19,763 bases of DNA from Bacteroidia bacterium (GTDB lineage: Bacteria > Bacteroidota > Bacteroidia > Bacteroidales > P3), in the NCBI GenBank assembly GCA_025999775.1, contig BNXT01000009.1, forward strand, positions 1 to 19,763, in the 5' to 3' direction. The notes below the pieces were generated by a model, which worked only from the letters and a program-made list of their open reading frames with translations, made no database searches and was not told the DNA's origin. The position numbers and the translations under genes are program-made. Position 1 is the stretch's first letter. Every line of letters begins with the position of its first letter. This document shows positions 1 through 6,105 of the stretch, one piece after another.

Positions 1-101
1 ATCCCTTTGCCTCGAACGGTGGCTACCAATAACGACTTGTGGACATCTATTCCGCATCCACAATCTACTATCTGTTCAAAATTTACTGTTTCTTTTGCCA
101 T
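1..101 (-). CDS. IS110-family transposase, N-terminal fragment cut by the window edge
   Basis: Reading the minus strand from the ATG at 101-99 gives 33 open codons that run off the window. The protein begins MAKETVNFEQIVDCGCGIDV and continues HKSLLVATVRGKG. The segment GIDVHKSLLVATV matches the start of the RuvC-like (DEDD) domain of IS110/IS1111 transposases, where the Asp of GIDVHK is the first catalytic acid. Members of the family recombine DNA guided by a bridge RNA encoded in a non-coding end of the element. A TATATTTG promoter-like element lies 25 nt upstream. Whether the transposase is intact, and which IS110 subgroup it belongs to, cannot be told because the rest is outside the window. 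The family call rests on this short but characteristic motif. Confidence 0.75.
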   Translation of the reverse strand, partial: MAKETVNFEQIVDCGCGIDVHKSLLVATVRGKG

Positions 102-126
102 TGTTATCTCTTTTTTGATTTTTTTG

Positions 127-134
127 CAAATATA
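127..134 (-). promoter_or_regulatory. Bacteroidota-type -7 element for the IS110 transposase
   Basis: On the minus strand TATATTTG fits the TAnnTTTG consensus and is followed by C. It lies 25 nt before the transposase ATG, leaving a leader of roughly 20 nt. No clear -33 TTG was found at the usual distance. Confidence 0.5.
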
Positions 135-187
135 CTAAATCGCTATATAATCATCCCCTTGTGTGTCTTAAATTATTGTCATGGATG

Positions 188-223
188 TTTCTTTTGGGTT
201 AAATCTTTCTTTTGGGTTAAATC
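188..223. repeat. Perfect tandem duplication of an 18-bp unit
   Basis: The unit TTTCTTTTGGGTTAAATC occurs twice head to tail without a mismatch (188-205 and 206-223). It lies about 85 nt upstream of the IS110 transposase start, so it may belong to the non-coding end of the element or to its flank. A short reading frame across it encodes a repeated FFWVKS but has no support as a gene. Confidence 0.8.
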
Positions 224-264
224 TTTTTTGAAGCACTATCGAATTGAGTGTGGAGTGGGTGTTT

Positions 265-290
265 GGTCGTTTCGACTACGCTCAACGACC
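265..290. repeat. REP-like hairpin, first copy
   Basis: A 26-bp imperfect palindrome with arms GGTCGT/ACGACC and the core CGACTACGCTCA. Its reverse complement, with one mismatch, recurs at 842-867, and the core recurs at 801-836. Another small inverted repeat (ACCGCA 321-326 / TGCGGT 345-350) lies just downstream. This is part of the 102-1133 stretch, which holds no supportable gene. Confidence 0.7.
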
Positions 291-431
291 GTTTCTATCC
301 GAATGGGCAAGATTTTCATAACCGCATACAAGCGTAGCGCAGTTTGCGGTGAAAAGTGACACACGCTCAACTATTCCTGAAAGGCAAAATTTCATAAGGT
401 CGTCCTCAAAGACGCTACGTATAATAAAGTC

Positions 432-520
432 CTGCCTTACAGGCAGAGGCTTCTATCGTTTCTACCCCGCAGGCAACGCTAAACTCGCCTGCGGTTATGA
501 ATATCCCGCCCATTCGGGCG
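432..520. repeat. Array of three GC-rich hairpins
   Basis: Three perfect hairpins follow one another: CTGCCT-TAC-AGGCAG at 432-446, CCGCAGGC/GCCTGCGG with a 12-nt loop at 467-494, and CGCCC-ATTC-GGGCG at 507-520. Their spacing and style resemble the longer array at 17815-17997. They stand immediately before the 202-bp element at 537. No reading frame through them looks coding. Confidence 0.65.
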
Positions 521-536
521 ATAGGTGATTTGTTTC

Positions 537-738
537 GGCATAGTAGATTTTGCGTTTAACGAAGAAGTTTGTAGAGGCGTAAAAATGCAAACTGTTTGAG
601 CAGGCAAAGCCTGTGAGTTTTTGCATTTTAGCCTCGTAAAACTGCGTAGTAGCAAAATATACTTAGCCTTGATTTTTTCTTTTGTTACTTTTCTTTTGTA
701 TCAAGACAAAAGGAAAAGTAAGAAGAAAAAGACTATTG
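537..738 (+). repeat. Structured dispersed element A, copy 1 (202 bp)
   Basis: The copy at 5814-6015 has the same length and, by eye, 10 substitutions and no indels. Two structures are visible. The first is a long hairpin, 574-635: GAGGC pairs with GCCTC (574-578/631-635), AAAATGCAAA with TTTGCATTTT (582-591/620-629), and CAGGC with GCCTG (601-605/609-613). The second is a 14-bp stem with a one-base bulge at 686-720 and loop ATCAAG. Most differences between copies keep the pairing, including a C-G to T-A exchange at 601/613. Both wobble pairs are G-T on the plus strand and would be A-C mismatches on the minus strand, so an RNA, if made, is probably read from the plus strand. No promoter was recognised. 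Confidence 0.8.
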
Positions 739-800
739 CTACAAAAAAAATGAACAATCCTTTTAATCTTATGAAAATCAAGGTTCAGACAATTGACAAT

Positions 801-925
801 CGCACCGCCCTTCGACTACGCTCAGGGATCGGTGCGCTGTCGGTCGTTGAGCGTAGCCGAAACGACCGGCAACTCCACACTCCACACTCAATTAACGAAA
901 GGGCGGGCAAACCCCGCCCCTACGG
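801..925. repeat. Cluster of three REP-like hairpins
   Basis: Three inverted repeats lie side by side. The first, 801-836, has arms CGCACC/GGTGCG around a CTTCGACTACGCTCAGG core. The second, 842-867, is the inverted copy of the hairpin at 265-290. The third is 901-919, GGGCGGG-CAAAC-CCCGCCC. A CTCCACACTCCACACTC block (about 872-888) and GGTTCAGACAATT blocks (about 782-794 and 980-992) flank them; both words recur elsewhere in the window. The 114-codon reading frame crossing this region is made of these repeats and is not a credible gene. Confidence 0.65.
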
Positions 926-1008
926 TCATCCATTATTCATTGTTCAAATCCTGTTAATCCGTTAAATCCTACAAATCCTGGTTCAGACAATTAACGAATC
1001 CTGATTCC

Positions 1009-1036
1009 GTAGGGGCAAGGCGCGCCTTGCCCCTAC
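1009..1036. repeat. Perfect 28-bp palindrome (14-bp arms)
   Basis: The left arm is GTAGGGGCAAGGCG and the right arm is its exact reverse complement, with no loop. A copy with one mismatch at the centre lies inside a coding region at 12794-12821. The palindrome is followed by an ATTATTCATTGTT-type repeat and then by the promoter of the 1134 gene. It could act as a transcript end or be a passive dispersed repeat. Confidence 0.9.
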
Positions 1037-1082
1037 AACGGTTACATTGTTCATTGTTCATTATTAATTATTCATTGTTTCT

Positions 1083-1113
1083 GTGTGTAATTCAAAAATT
1101 TTGTGTAAATTTG
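1083..1113 (+). promoter_or_regulatory. Promoter for the UPF0316-yqgF-protease operon
   Basis: The -7 element TAAATTTG (1106-1113) fits TAnnTTTG and lies 20 nt before the ATG at 1134. The decamer GTGTGTAATT (1083-1092) precedes it by 13 nt. The same decamer with the same 13-nt spacing to TAAATTTG recurs at 18061-18091, in front of the OmpH-like gene. No canonical -33 TTG stands at 19-21 nt, so the decamer may replace it. Confidence 0.55.
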
Positions 1114-1133
1114 TAGATTAAATACTTACATCT

Positions 1134-1724
1134 ATGCTATTGCATATTTTCTCGGATTGGACAATTCTCTATGAATGGGTTATTTTACCATTGATAATTT
1201 TCTGTGCACGTATTTGCGACCAAACCGTCGGAACATTACGTTTAATATTTATTGCCAAAGGCAATCGCAAATTAGCGCCAATTATGGGGTTTGTTGAGAC
1301 CCTGATATGGATTGTTGTCATAGCGCAAATCATTGCAAAGGTTACTAATCCGCTGTGCTATATTGCCTACGCTGCCGGCTTCGCCACCGGCAACTACGTC
1401 GGTATTTTAGTTGAAGAACGTCTATCCTTAGGCAATGTTATTGTGCGGGTGATCACACCTAATTTAGATTTGCCCTTGAGTACTGTACTCACCGAACATC
1501 ACTTTAGTTTTACCGTGCTTGATGCAGAGGGCAGCTCCGGTAAGGTGAAAGTAATTTTTGTCGTGCTGGATAGAGTTGACCTCAAACAATTTATTGCGAT
1601 GCTCAATGAGAAAAGCCCCTCGGCATTCTATACGGTCGAAGATGTCAAGCAAGTAAAAGAGGGTATTTATCCGAATTTTCCGAGCAAATCTATCTTTTTA
1701 CGTTCTATTTTACAACGCAAATAA
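1134..1724 (+). CDS. UPF0316 / DUF2179 family membrane protein
   Basis: This 196-residue protein has three hydrophobic segments (about 13-31, 48-68 and 71-92) followed by a soluble C-terminal part. The conserved regions of the UPF0316 family are visible: CARICDQTVGTLRLIFIAKG near residue 24, then a GFVETLIW segment, then AAGFATGNYVGILVEERL around 78-95. That order corresponds to the membrane DUF5698-type domain followed by a DUF2179 domain. The family's function is not established; the C-terminal domain is sometimes discussed as a ligand-sensing module. The ATG at 1134 lies 20 nt after a TAAATTTG -7 element, which supports this start. Its stop is two bases before the TTG start of yqgF, so the two are probably translated from one transcript. 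Confidence 0.85.
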   Translation: MLLHIFSDWTILYEWVILPLIIFCARICDQTVGTLRLIFIAKGNRKLAPIMGFVETLIWIVVIAQIIAKVTNPLCYIAYAAGFATGNYVGILVEERLSLGNVIVRVITPNLDLPLSTVLTEHHFSFTVLDAEGSSGKVKVIFVVLDRVDLKQFIAMLNEKSPSAFYTVEDVKQVKEGIYPNFPSKSIFLRSILQRK

Positions 1725-1726
1725 CG

Positions 1727-2140
1727 TTGGGACGTATAGTAGCCATAGATTACGGTCAAAAACGAGCTGGCATTGCAGTGAGCGACGATTGTCAACTTAT
1801 CGCTGGCGGATTAACCACCGTTGAGAGCCACAAACTCCTTGATTTTCTCAAAGATTATCTTACTAAGGAAAACGTTGAGCGCTTTGTGGTCGGACTGCCG
1901 AAACAGATGAACAATACGCCATCAGAAAGCAGTAAATACATTGAACCGTTTGTCAATAAACTACGTCAAACATTTCCGGATAAACCTATCCATCGGGTAG
2001 ATGAACGTTTTACGTCAAAAATGGCGTTCCAAACAATGATTGATAAAGGTTTGAAAAAGAAAGATCGTCAAAATAAAGCCACTGTTGATCGCATCAGCGC
2101 TACCATCATACTACAATCATTTATGGAATACGAAAAATAA
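1727..2140 (+). CDS. yqgF: YqgF/RuvX family RNase H-fold protein (putative pre-16S rRNA nuclease)
   Basis: The 137 residues have the usual length and motifs of the family. They begin MGRIVAIDYGQKRAGIAVSD, where the Asp of AIDYG is the first acidic residue of the RNase H fold. VVGLPKQMN lies near residues 58-66 and VDERFTSKMA near 88-97. NKATVDRISATIILQSFM near the end supplies the last conserved Asp. YqgF takes part in 16S rRNA 5' end maturation and was earlier annotated as a Holliday-junction resolvase. The start is TTG at 1727, because the family begins directly at MGR-xAIDYG and no ATG stands in frame. It begins two bases after the preceding stop; the next gene's ATG follows its own stop by seven bases. 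Confidence 0.93.
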   Translation: MGRIVAIDYGQKRAGIAVSDDCQLIAGGLTTVESHKLLDFLKDYLTKENVERFVVGLPKQMNNTPSESSKYIEPFVNKLRQTFPDKPIHRVDERFTSKMAFQTMIDKGLKKKDRQNKATVDRISATIILQSFMEYEK

Positions 2141-2147
2141 ACACATC

Positions 2148-5100
2148 ATGATACAAAAATTGTTCAAAACAGCCGGGATCTTTCTAATGACCCTATTCTT
2201 GGTACCTACATTCGCACAACCCAGCGAAGGCGGCATGCCACCAAGTTTTTTGTATGGCAAACAAGCTGCTAAAACCTTGTCATTACTGCCAGAACACGTT
2301 GTGATGCCTATTGATTTTGATGTTAAGCAGTTACGCTTTGAAGATGCGCTCAACGAAGGTACCGGCGAGGCTGTACCTTTGAATTGTGCTCATTTGATTA
2401 CGACCTGTCTCAATATGGATAATAGTGGTCGTTGGCTTACTTTAAGTAACGGTCAAAGGATATGGCAACTCTCCATTGAAGCCAAAGATGCTATTGCACT
2501 GACGCTGCTTTACGAGCAATTTTACATTCCTCAAGGCGGCAAACTATTCATTTACAGCAAAGACAAAACGCACGTCTTAGGCGCTTACACCGCTGTAACC
2601 AATCCGACGGGTGGTAAATTTGTTACGGATTTTGTGGCTGGCGACGCCGTAGTCTTAGAATATGTAGCGTCGGAAACCACTGATGATGCGCTACCGTCCT
2701 ATATTCAACAGCCACGTATCACGATAAAATACGTTGGTTATGGTTACAATCATTTATGGGTTATGTCAACACCTGCTTCTAAAAGCTATGGCGATGCGCT
2801 GCCGTGCAATGTAAACGTGGCTTGTAGTGAAGGCGATCCATGGAGAGACCAAATTGATGGCGTAGTACGTTTACGTATTGCAAGAGTAGGTTCCAGTTCT
2901 GTGTCGCTATGTACAGGAGCTATCGTCAATAACACTCGTCAAGATTTCACGCCTTATGTTCTAACGGCTTATCACTGTGCCGACGACCGTTCCGCCGCGG
3001 ATTTATTGTTAAGTAGCGTCGATTTTCACTTTGAATATGCCAATTGTTTTGATAATACAAGTACCACCTCTCAACCTGACAGAATCTCTCTTTCAGGATT
3101 GATAAAACTCACCGATTCGCCTATTGATGGCGGAAGTGACGGATTACTACTGAAACTCACAAATACTATTCCTGAAATTTATCACACCTACTATAACGGA
3201 TGGGATGCCACTGAGACGATGTGTAGCGCTACTATCGGTATTCATCACCCTCGCGGCGATGTTAAAAAAATATCTACATCAAATACAACTATAAGTAGCT
3301 ACACATGGAGTGGATCCGATGGTAGTAATGGTTTGACAAACGCCCATTGGGCTGTCCGTAATTATGTAGTAACAGCCAATGGACACGGCATTTTGGAAAG
3401 CGGATCATCCGGTTCGCCTCTATTCAATATGAATAAACGTATCATTGGTACCTTAACCGGCGGTAATACAATATCGAATTGTAGCGAAGCCTCAAACAGA
3501 GTCAGTCGTTACGGAAAAATGAGTTACCACTGGGATAGATACAACGCGCCTGCCGGTATGTTTAAAACATTTTTAGACCCCGATAATACAGGTATTCAGG
3601 TGGTTGATGGCATACGTAAAGAAACAACCGGAAACTATACTGTAACGTTTAATGTTCTGAACGCTACCGACCTCACCCCTTTAACCAATGCCACAATCAC
3701 TTTTAACAACGTTATGAATACCTCCGGCAATTACATTTTTACAAATATGCCCGGACCGTCTTCTTACTCTTATACAATCACCAACTTTGGCTTCAACGCC
3801 GCTACAGGCTATCTTTTCGTTAAAGGGGATACCACGTTTACGGTCTTGGTAACGCCTATGTTTCCGTCCGGGTCAGGTACAAGTGATGACCCATTTCTTA
3901 TTACAAATCGCACGGAGATGGATAAATTAAGGTCTTTTTTAGGTAGTAGCGCCAAAGATATTCATTTTCGCATCACCGCAGATTTGAATTTTAGTGGCGG
4001 TGGAGCGTGGGTACCTATAGGTACTGCTGATGATATGTTTTATGGCAAACTACACGGTGGCGGACATACTATCCAAAATTTGAATATTAGTAAGAACAGT
4101 CATTATCTTGGTCTATTTGGAGCTTTAGGCGGTAGCGCTTATGTTGACAGTCTTTCCATTATTAGTCGAGTTATTGAAGATGTAGCAGCTACCGGTGTTT
4201 CCTACATTGGCAGTATTGCCGGCTATCTAAATAGCAATCTTGCCGGCGACAGTATTGTCATAGCGCATTGTTTTAGTAATGCGGTCATCTATGGCGGTAG
4301 CGCTCCATCACACATTGGTGGTATCGCCGGTTATCTGACCCATAATGTAGCCAATTCTAAAATCATCATTGCTTCTTGTGTAAATACCGGTAATATTATC
4401 GAGTACAGTTCAAACATCAGCGCCAATTCTCATTCCGGAGGCTTAGTCGGTTCTACTAACGGAACGCAAGGCGCCACGTATCTACGCAATTGCTATGTGC
4501 AGTCGAACGTCGCCGGTAAACTTGCAACGGATAATAGCGCAGGTGGCATCATCGGTTATGTTGGACATGCTACAGTCATTGAAAATTGTTATGCTATCGG
4601 CGCTGTAACAGGCTATACCACCGGTGGTATAGCAGGACGTGCGACTAATGGCACGTTGACTATTAACAACTCTCTATCTTTGCAAGATTCATTGTTTTCA
4701 AGCAATGCTACATCCGGCAATCGCATTTACGGTTACACAAATACAAGTGATGTTACCTTATCCAATAATTTTGCCAACGCAACAATGAGCATCGTACGTG
4801 CCGGCAATGTTACTACTGTAAGTCCTGACGGAAATGGGGTTGCAGGCGCTAATGTCAATTTTGAGCAAGCAAAAACAGCCTCATGGTATGACTCTACGTT
4901 GCCATCGTGGAATTTTGATACGACATGGACTTTACCAAGCTCTAACTACCCTTATTTGAAGCATCAAAGCGCTCTGCCGGTGGTCAAATTCTTTGAGTTG
5001 TCTAATTGTACCGTTGAGCTGCCAGCCGCCGGTCGATTATTTGTAAGCCCGATGTATAATCCTACCTCCATGCAAGAATTTACAGCAGTCAGTGGAGATA

Positions 5101-5477
5101 ATATGCTCAATGTCAATTCGGCGCTACACAGCACCGTGTTTGGGTTCTTCAATATTACAACAGGTAACGCTCCATCGTATCGTGTAACCGACACCTCCTT
5201 TGCACCGGTATCCATAAAACCACAAATTGTTGATGCCTTTGAAATCAAAGCATATCCTAATCCTACACAGAAAACTTTAACGATTGAAGTACCGGACGGC
5301 GCTGTAGGAACGGTGATTACTGTTGAGATTTATACAACGACCGGAGGTCTTTGCCAAACACATCAGTTTGAAGCGCCTCTATTCACGTTAGACCTCTCTA
5401 CATGCCCCAATGGTACATTGTTGGTAAAAATAATCAAAAACGGTCAGAGTACAAGTTTAAAAGTGATCAAGCAATAA
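2148..5477 (+). CDS. Secreted trypsin-like serine protease with GLUG repeats and T9SS sorting domain
   Basis: A protein of 1109 residues. Residues 1-23 form a signal peptide (MIQKLFKTAGIFLMTLFLVPTFA). The protease domain resembles lysyl-endopeptidase-like S1 enzymes: CTGAIVNNT, then VLTAYHC with His276, GGSDGLLLKL with Asp331, and SGSSGSPLFN with Ser421, giving a complete triad in the right order. A carboxypeptidase-regulatory-like beta domain follows (about 500-565). A GLUG-type region comes next (about 570-870), with FYGKLHGGGHTIQNL and repeats such as IGGIAGYL, SGGLVGS and TGGIAGRA. The C-terminus from about 1033 (KAYPNPTQKTLTIEV) is a type A T9SS sorting domain, so the product is expected on the cell surface or outside. 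The in-frame codon at 2085 lies inside yqgF; the ATG at 2148 gives the signal peptide and is preferred. Cleavage specificity cannot be stated. Confidence 0.9.
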   Translation: MIQKLFKTAGIFLMTLFLVPTFAQPSEGGMPPSFLYGKQAAKTLSLLPEHVVMPIDFDVKQLRFEDALNEGTGEAVPLNCAHLITTCLNMDNSGRWLTLSNGQRIWQLSIEAKDAIALTLLYEQFYIPQGGKLFIYSKDKTHVLGAYTAVTNPTGGKFVTDFVAGDAVVLEYVASETTDDALPSYIQQPRITIKYVGYGYNHLWVMSTPASKSYGDALPCNVNVACSEGDPWRDQIDGVVRLRIARVGSSSVSLCTGAIVNNTRQDFTPYVLTAYHCADDRSAADLLLSSVDFHFEYANCFDNTSTTSQPDRISLSGLIKLTDSPIDGGSDGLLLKLTNTIPEIYHTYYNGWDATETMCSATIGIHHPRGDVKKISTSNTTISSYTWSGSDGSNGLTNAHWAVRNYVVTANGHGILESGSSGSPLFNMNKRIIGTLTGGNTISNCSEASNRVSRYGKMSYHWDRYNAPAGMFKTFLDPDNTGIQVVDGIRKETTGNYTVTFNVLNATDLTPLTNATITFNNVMNTSGNYIFTNMPGPSSYSYTITNFGFNAATGYLFVKGDTTFTVLVTPMFPSGSGTSDDPFLITNRTEMDKLRSFLGSSAKDIHFRITADLNFSGGGAWVPIGTADDMFYGKLHGGGHTIQNLNISKNSHYLGLFGALGGSAYVDSLSIISRVIEDVAATGVSYIGSIAGYLNSNLAGDSIVIAHCFSNAVIYGGSAPSHIGGIAGYLTHNVANSKIIIASCVNTGNIIEYSSNISANSHSGGLVGSTNGTQGATYLRNCYVQSNVAGKLATDNSAGGIIGYVGHATVIENCYAIGAVTGYTTGGIAGRATNGTLTINNSLSLQDSLFSSNATSGNRIYGYTNTSDVTLSNNFANATMSIVRAGNVTTVSPDGNGVAGANVNFEQAKTASWYDSTLPSWNFDTTWTLPSSNYPYLKHQSALPVVKFFELSNCTVELPAAGRLFVSPMYNPTSMQEFTAVSGDNMLNVNSALHSTVFGFFNITTGNAPSYRVTDTSFAPVSIKPQIVDAFEIKAYPNPTQKTLTIEVPDGAVGTVITVEIYTTTGGLCQTHQFEAPLFTLDLSTCPNGTLLVKIIKNGQSTSLKVIKQ

Positions 5478-5544
5478 TGATATTTATCTTGTACAGCCAT
5501 AGTTGTATAGTTTTAGACAACGTTGGCTGACTTTTTTAAGGTGA

Positions 5545-5590
5545 TATTGGTAGAGAATGCGTTTCTTTTATCAATAGTCTTTTTATTTTT
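5545..5590 (+). terminator. Probable intrinsic terminator after the protease gene
   Basis: TATTGGTAGAG can pair with CTTTTATCAATA through 11 consecutive pairs including G-U wobbles (arms within 5545-5576). A T-rich run, TCTTTTTATTTTTT, follows. It lies about 70 nt after the stop at 5477. The wobble pairs exist only in the plus-strand RNA, which fits termination of the plus-strand operon. Confidence 0.5.
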
Positions 5591-5614
5591 TCTTTTGTCT
5601 TGACACATTTTAGC

Positions 5615-5763
5615 TGTTCATTTTCTTTTGTCGCAACAAAAGAAAACGAACCAAAAGAAAAATGCTTGCTAAAAATAACAGTCGCACACCCCTGCGCAAG
5701 CTGCAGGGTTTTGTGCGACGATTTTTAGCGACAAAGTATCACTTCGCTACGCTCGTGATGTCA
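5615..5763. repeat. Structured dispersed element B, copy 1 (149 bp)
   Basis: It matches 19615-19763 over 149 positions with six differences and no indels, counted by eye. Three hairpins are visible. The first is TTTTCTTTTG (5621-5630) with CAAAAGAAAA (5637-5646). The second is a long compound stem: GCTAAAAAT 5668-5676 with ATTTTTAGC 5721-5729, GTCGCACA 5681-5688 with TGTGCGAC 5712-5719, and CCCTGC 5690-5695 with GCAGGG 5703-5708. The third is ATCAC 5738-5742 with GTGAT 5755-5759. All six differences fall in the loop of the first hairpin (5631-5636) or the linker before the third (5731-5736); no stem base changes. Confidence 0.85.
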
Positions 5764-5780
5764 GTTTACCTCTCCCCCGT

Positions 5781-5802
5781 CCCCTCTCCATTTGGAGAGG
5801 GG
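5781..5802. repeat. Perfect hairpin linking elements B and A
   Basis: CCCCTCTCC and GGAGAGGGG form a perfect 9-bp stem with loop ATTT. It sits in the 50-bp linker between element B (ending 5763) and element A (starting 5814). Confidence 0.85.
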
Positions 5803-5813
5803 GGATACCGTAT

Positions 5814-6015
5814 GGCATAGTAGATTTTGCGTTAAACGAAGAAGTTTGTAGAGGCGTAAAAATGCAAACTGTTTGAGTAGGCTATGCCTACGAGTTTTTG
5901 CATTTTAGCCTTGTAAAACTGCGTAGTAGCAAAATATACTTAGCCTTGATTTTTTCTTTTGTTACTTTTCTTTTGTATCAAGACAAAAGATAAAGTAAGA
6001 AGAAAAAGGCTATTG
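5814..6015 (+). repeat. Structured dispersed element A, copy 2 (202 bp)
   Basis: Same length as the copy at 537-738, with about 10 substitutions. Its inner stem is TAGGC/GCCTA (5878-5882/5886-5890), whereas copy 1 has CAGGC/GCCTG: both partners changed and pairing is kept. The next outer pair is G-C here (5877/5891) and G-T in copy 1. The 3' hairpin also keeps its 14-bp stem, with the single bulge moved by one base. No gene is supportable in 5478-6105; it holds the terminator, elements B and A, and the terminator of the ABC gene. Confidence 0.82.
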
Positions 6016-6047
6016 ATAAAAAATATATGATTTGGCAAACTATTTAA

Positions 6048-6092
6048 AAATTATCTGCTAAATGTGGTATTTTTTTGGTAGATTTAGCAGGT
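6048..6092 (-). terminator. Probable terminator of the GldA-like gene
   Basis: CTGCTAAAT (6055-6063) and ATTTAGCAG (6082-6090) form a perfect 9-bp stem. On the minus strand it comes 16 nt after the stop of the ABC gene and is followed by ATAATTTTTAAA. Confidence 0.5.
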
Positions 6093-6105
6093 TATTTTGA
6101 AAAAC

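Larger units (their letters stand above)
5615..6015. other. Composite non-coding element B + linker + A with inverted ends
   Basis: Reverse-complementing the left end (about 5619-5666) gives a sequence close to the right end (about 5949-5998). Both contain TTTTTCTTTTG followed by CTTTTCTTTTGT- or GTTTTCTTTTGT-like stretches, a short loop, and CAAAAGA. The ends are therefore imperfect inverted repeats of roughly 45 nt, and each is also a hairpin by itself. No protein is encoded inside. This is the arrangement of a miniature inverted-repeat element, but no target-site duplication was identified, and A occurs alone at 537-738. Confidence 0.4.

Noticed and set aside
39-359. Plus-strand 106-codon reading frame
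   Set aside because: It is antisense to the IS110 start, crosses the 18-bp tandem repeat and a REP-like hairpin, and has no protein-like pattern.
621-965. Plus-strand 114-codon reading frame
   Set aside because: It is built from element A and several dispersed hairpin repeats; no start signal or known motif.
5478-5520. Hairpin TACA/TGTA near 5495 as terminator
   Set aside because: Only four pairs and no following T run; the structure at 5545-5590 is much stronger.
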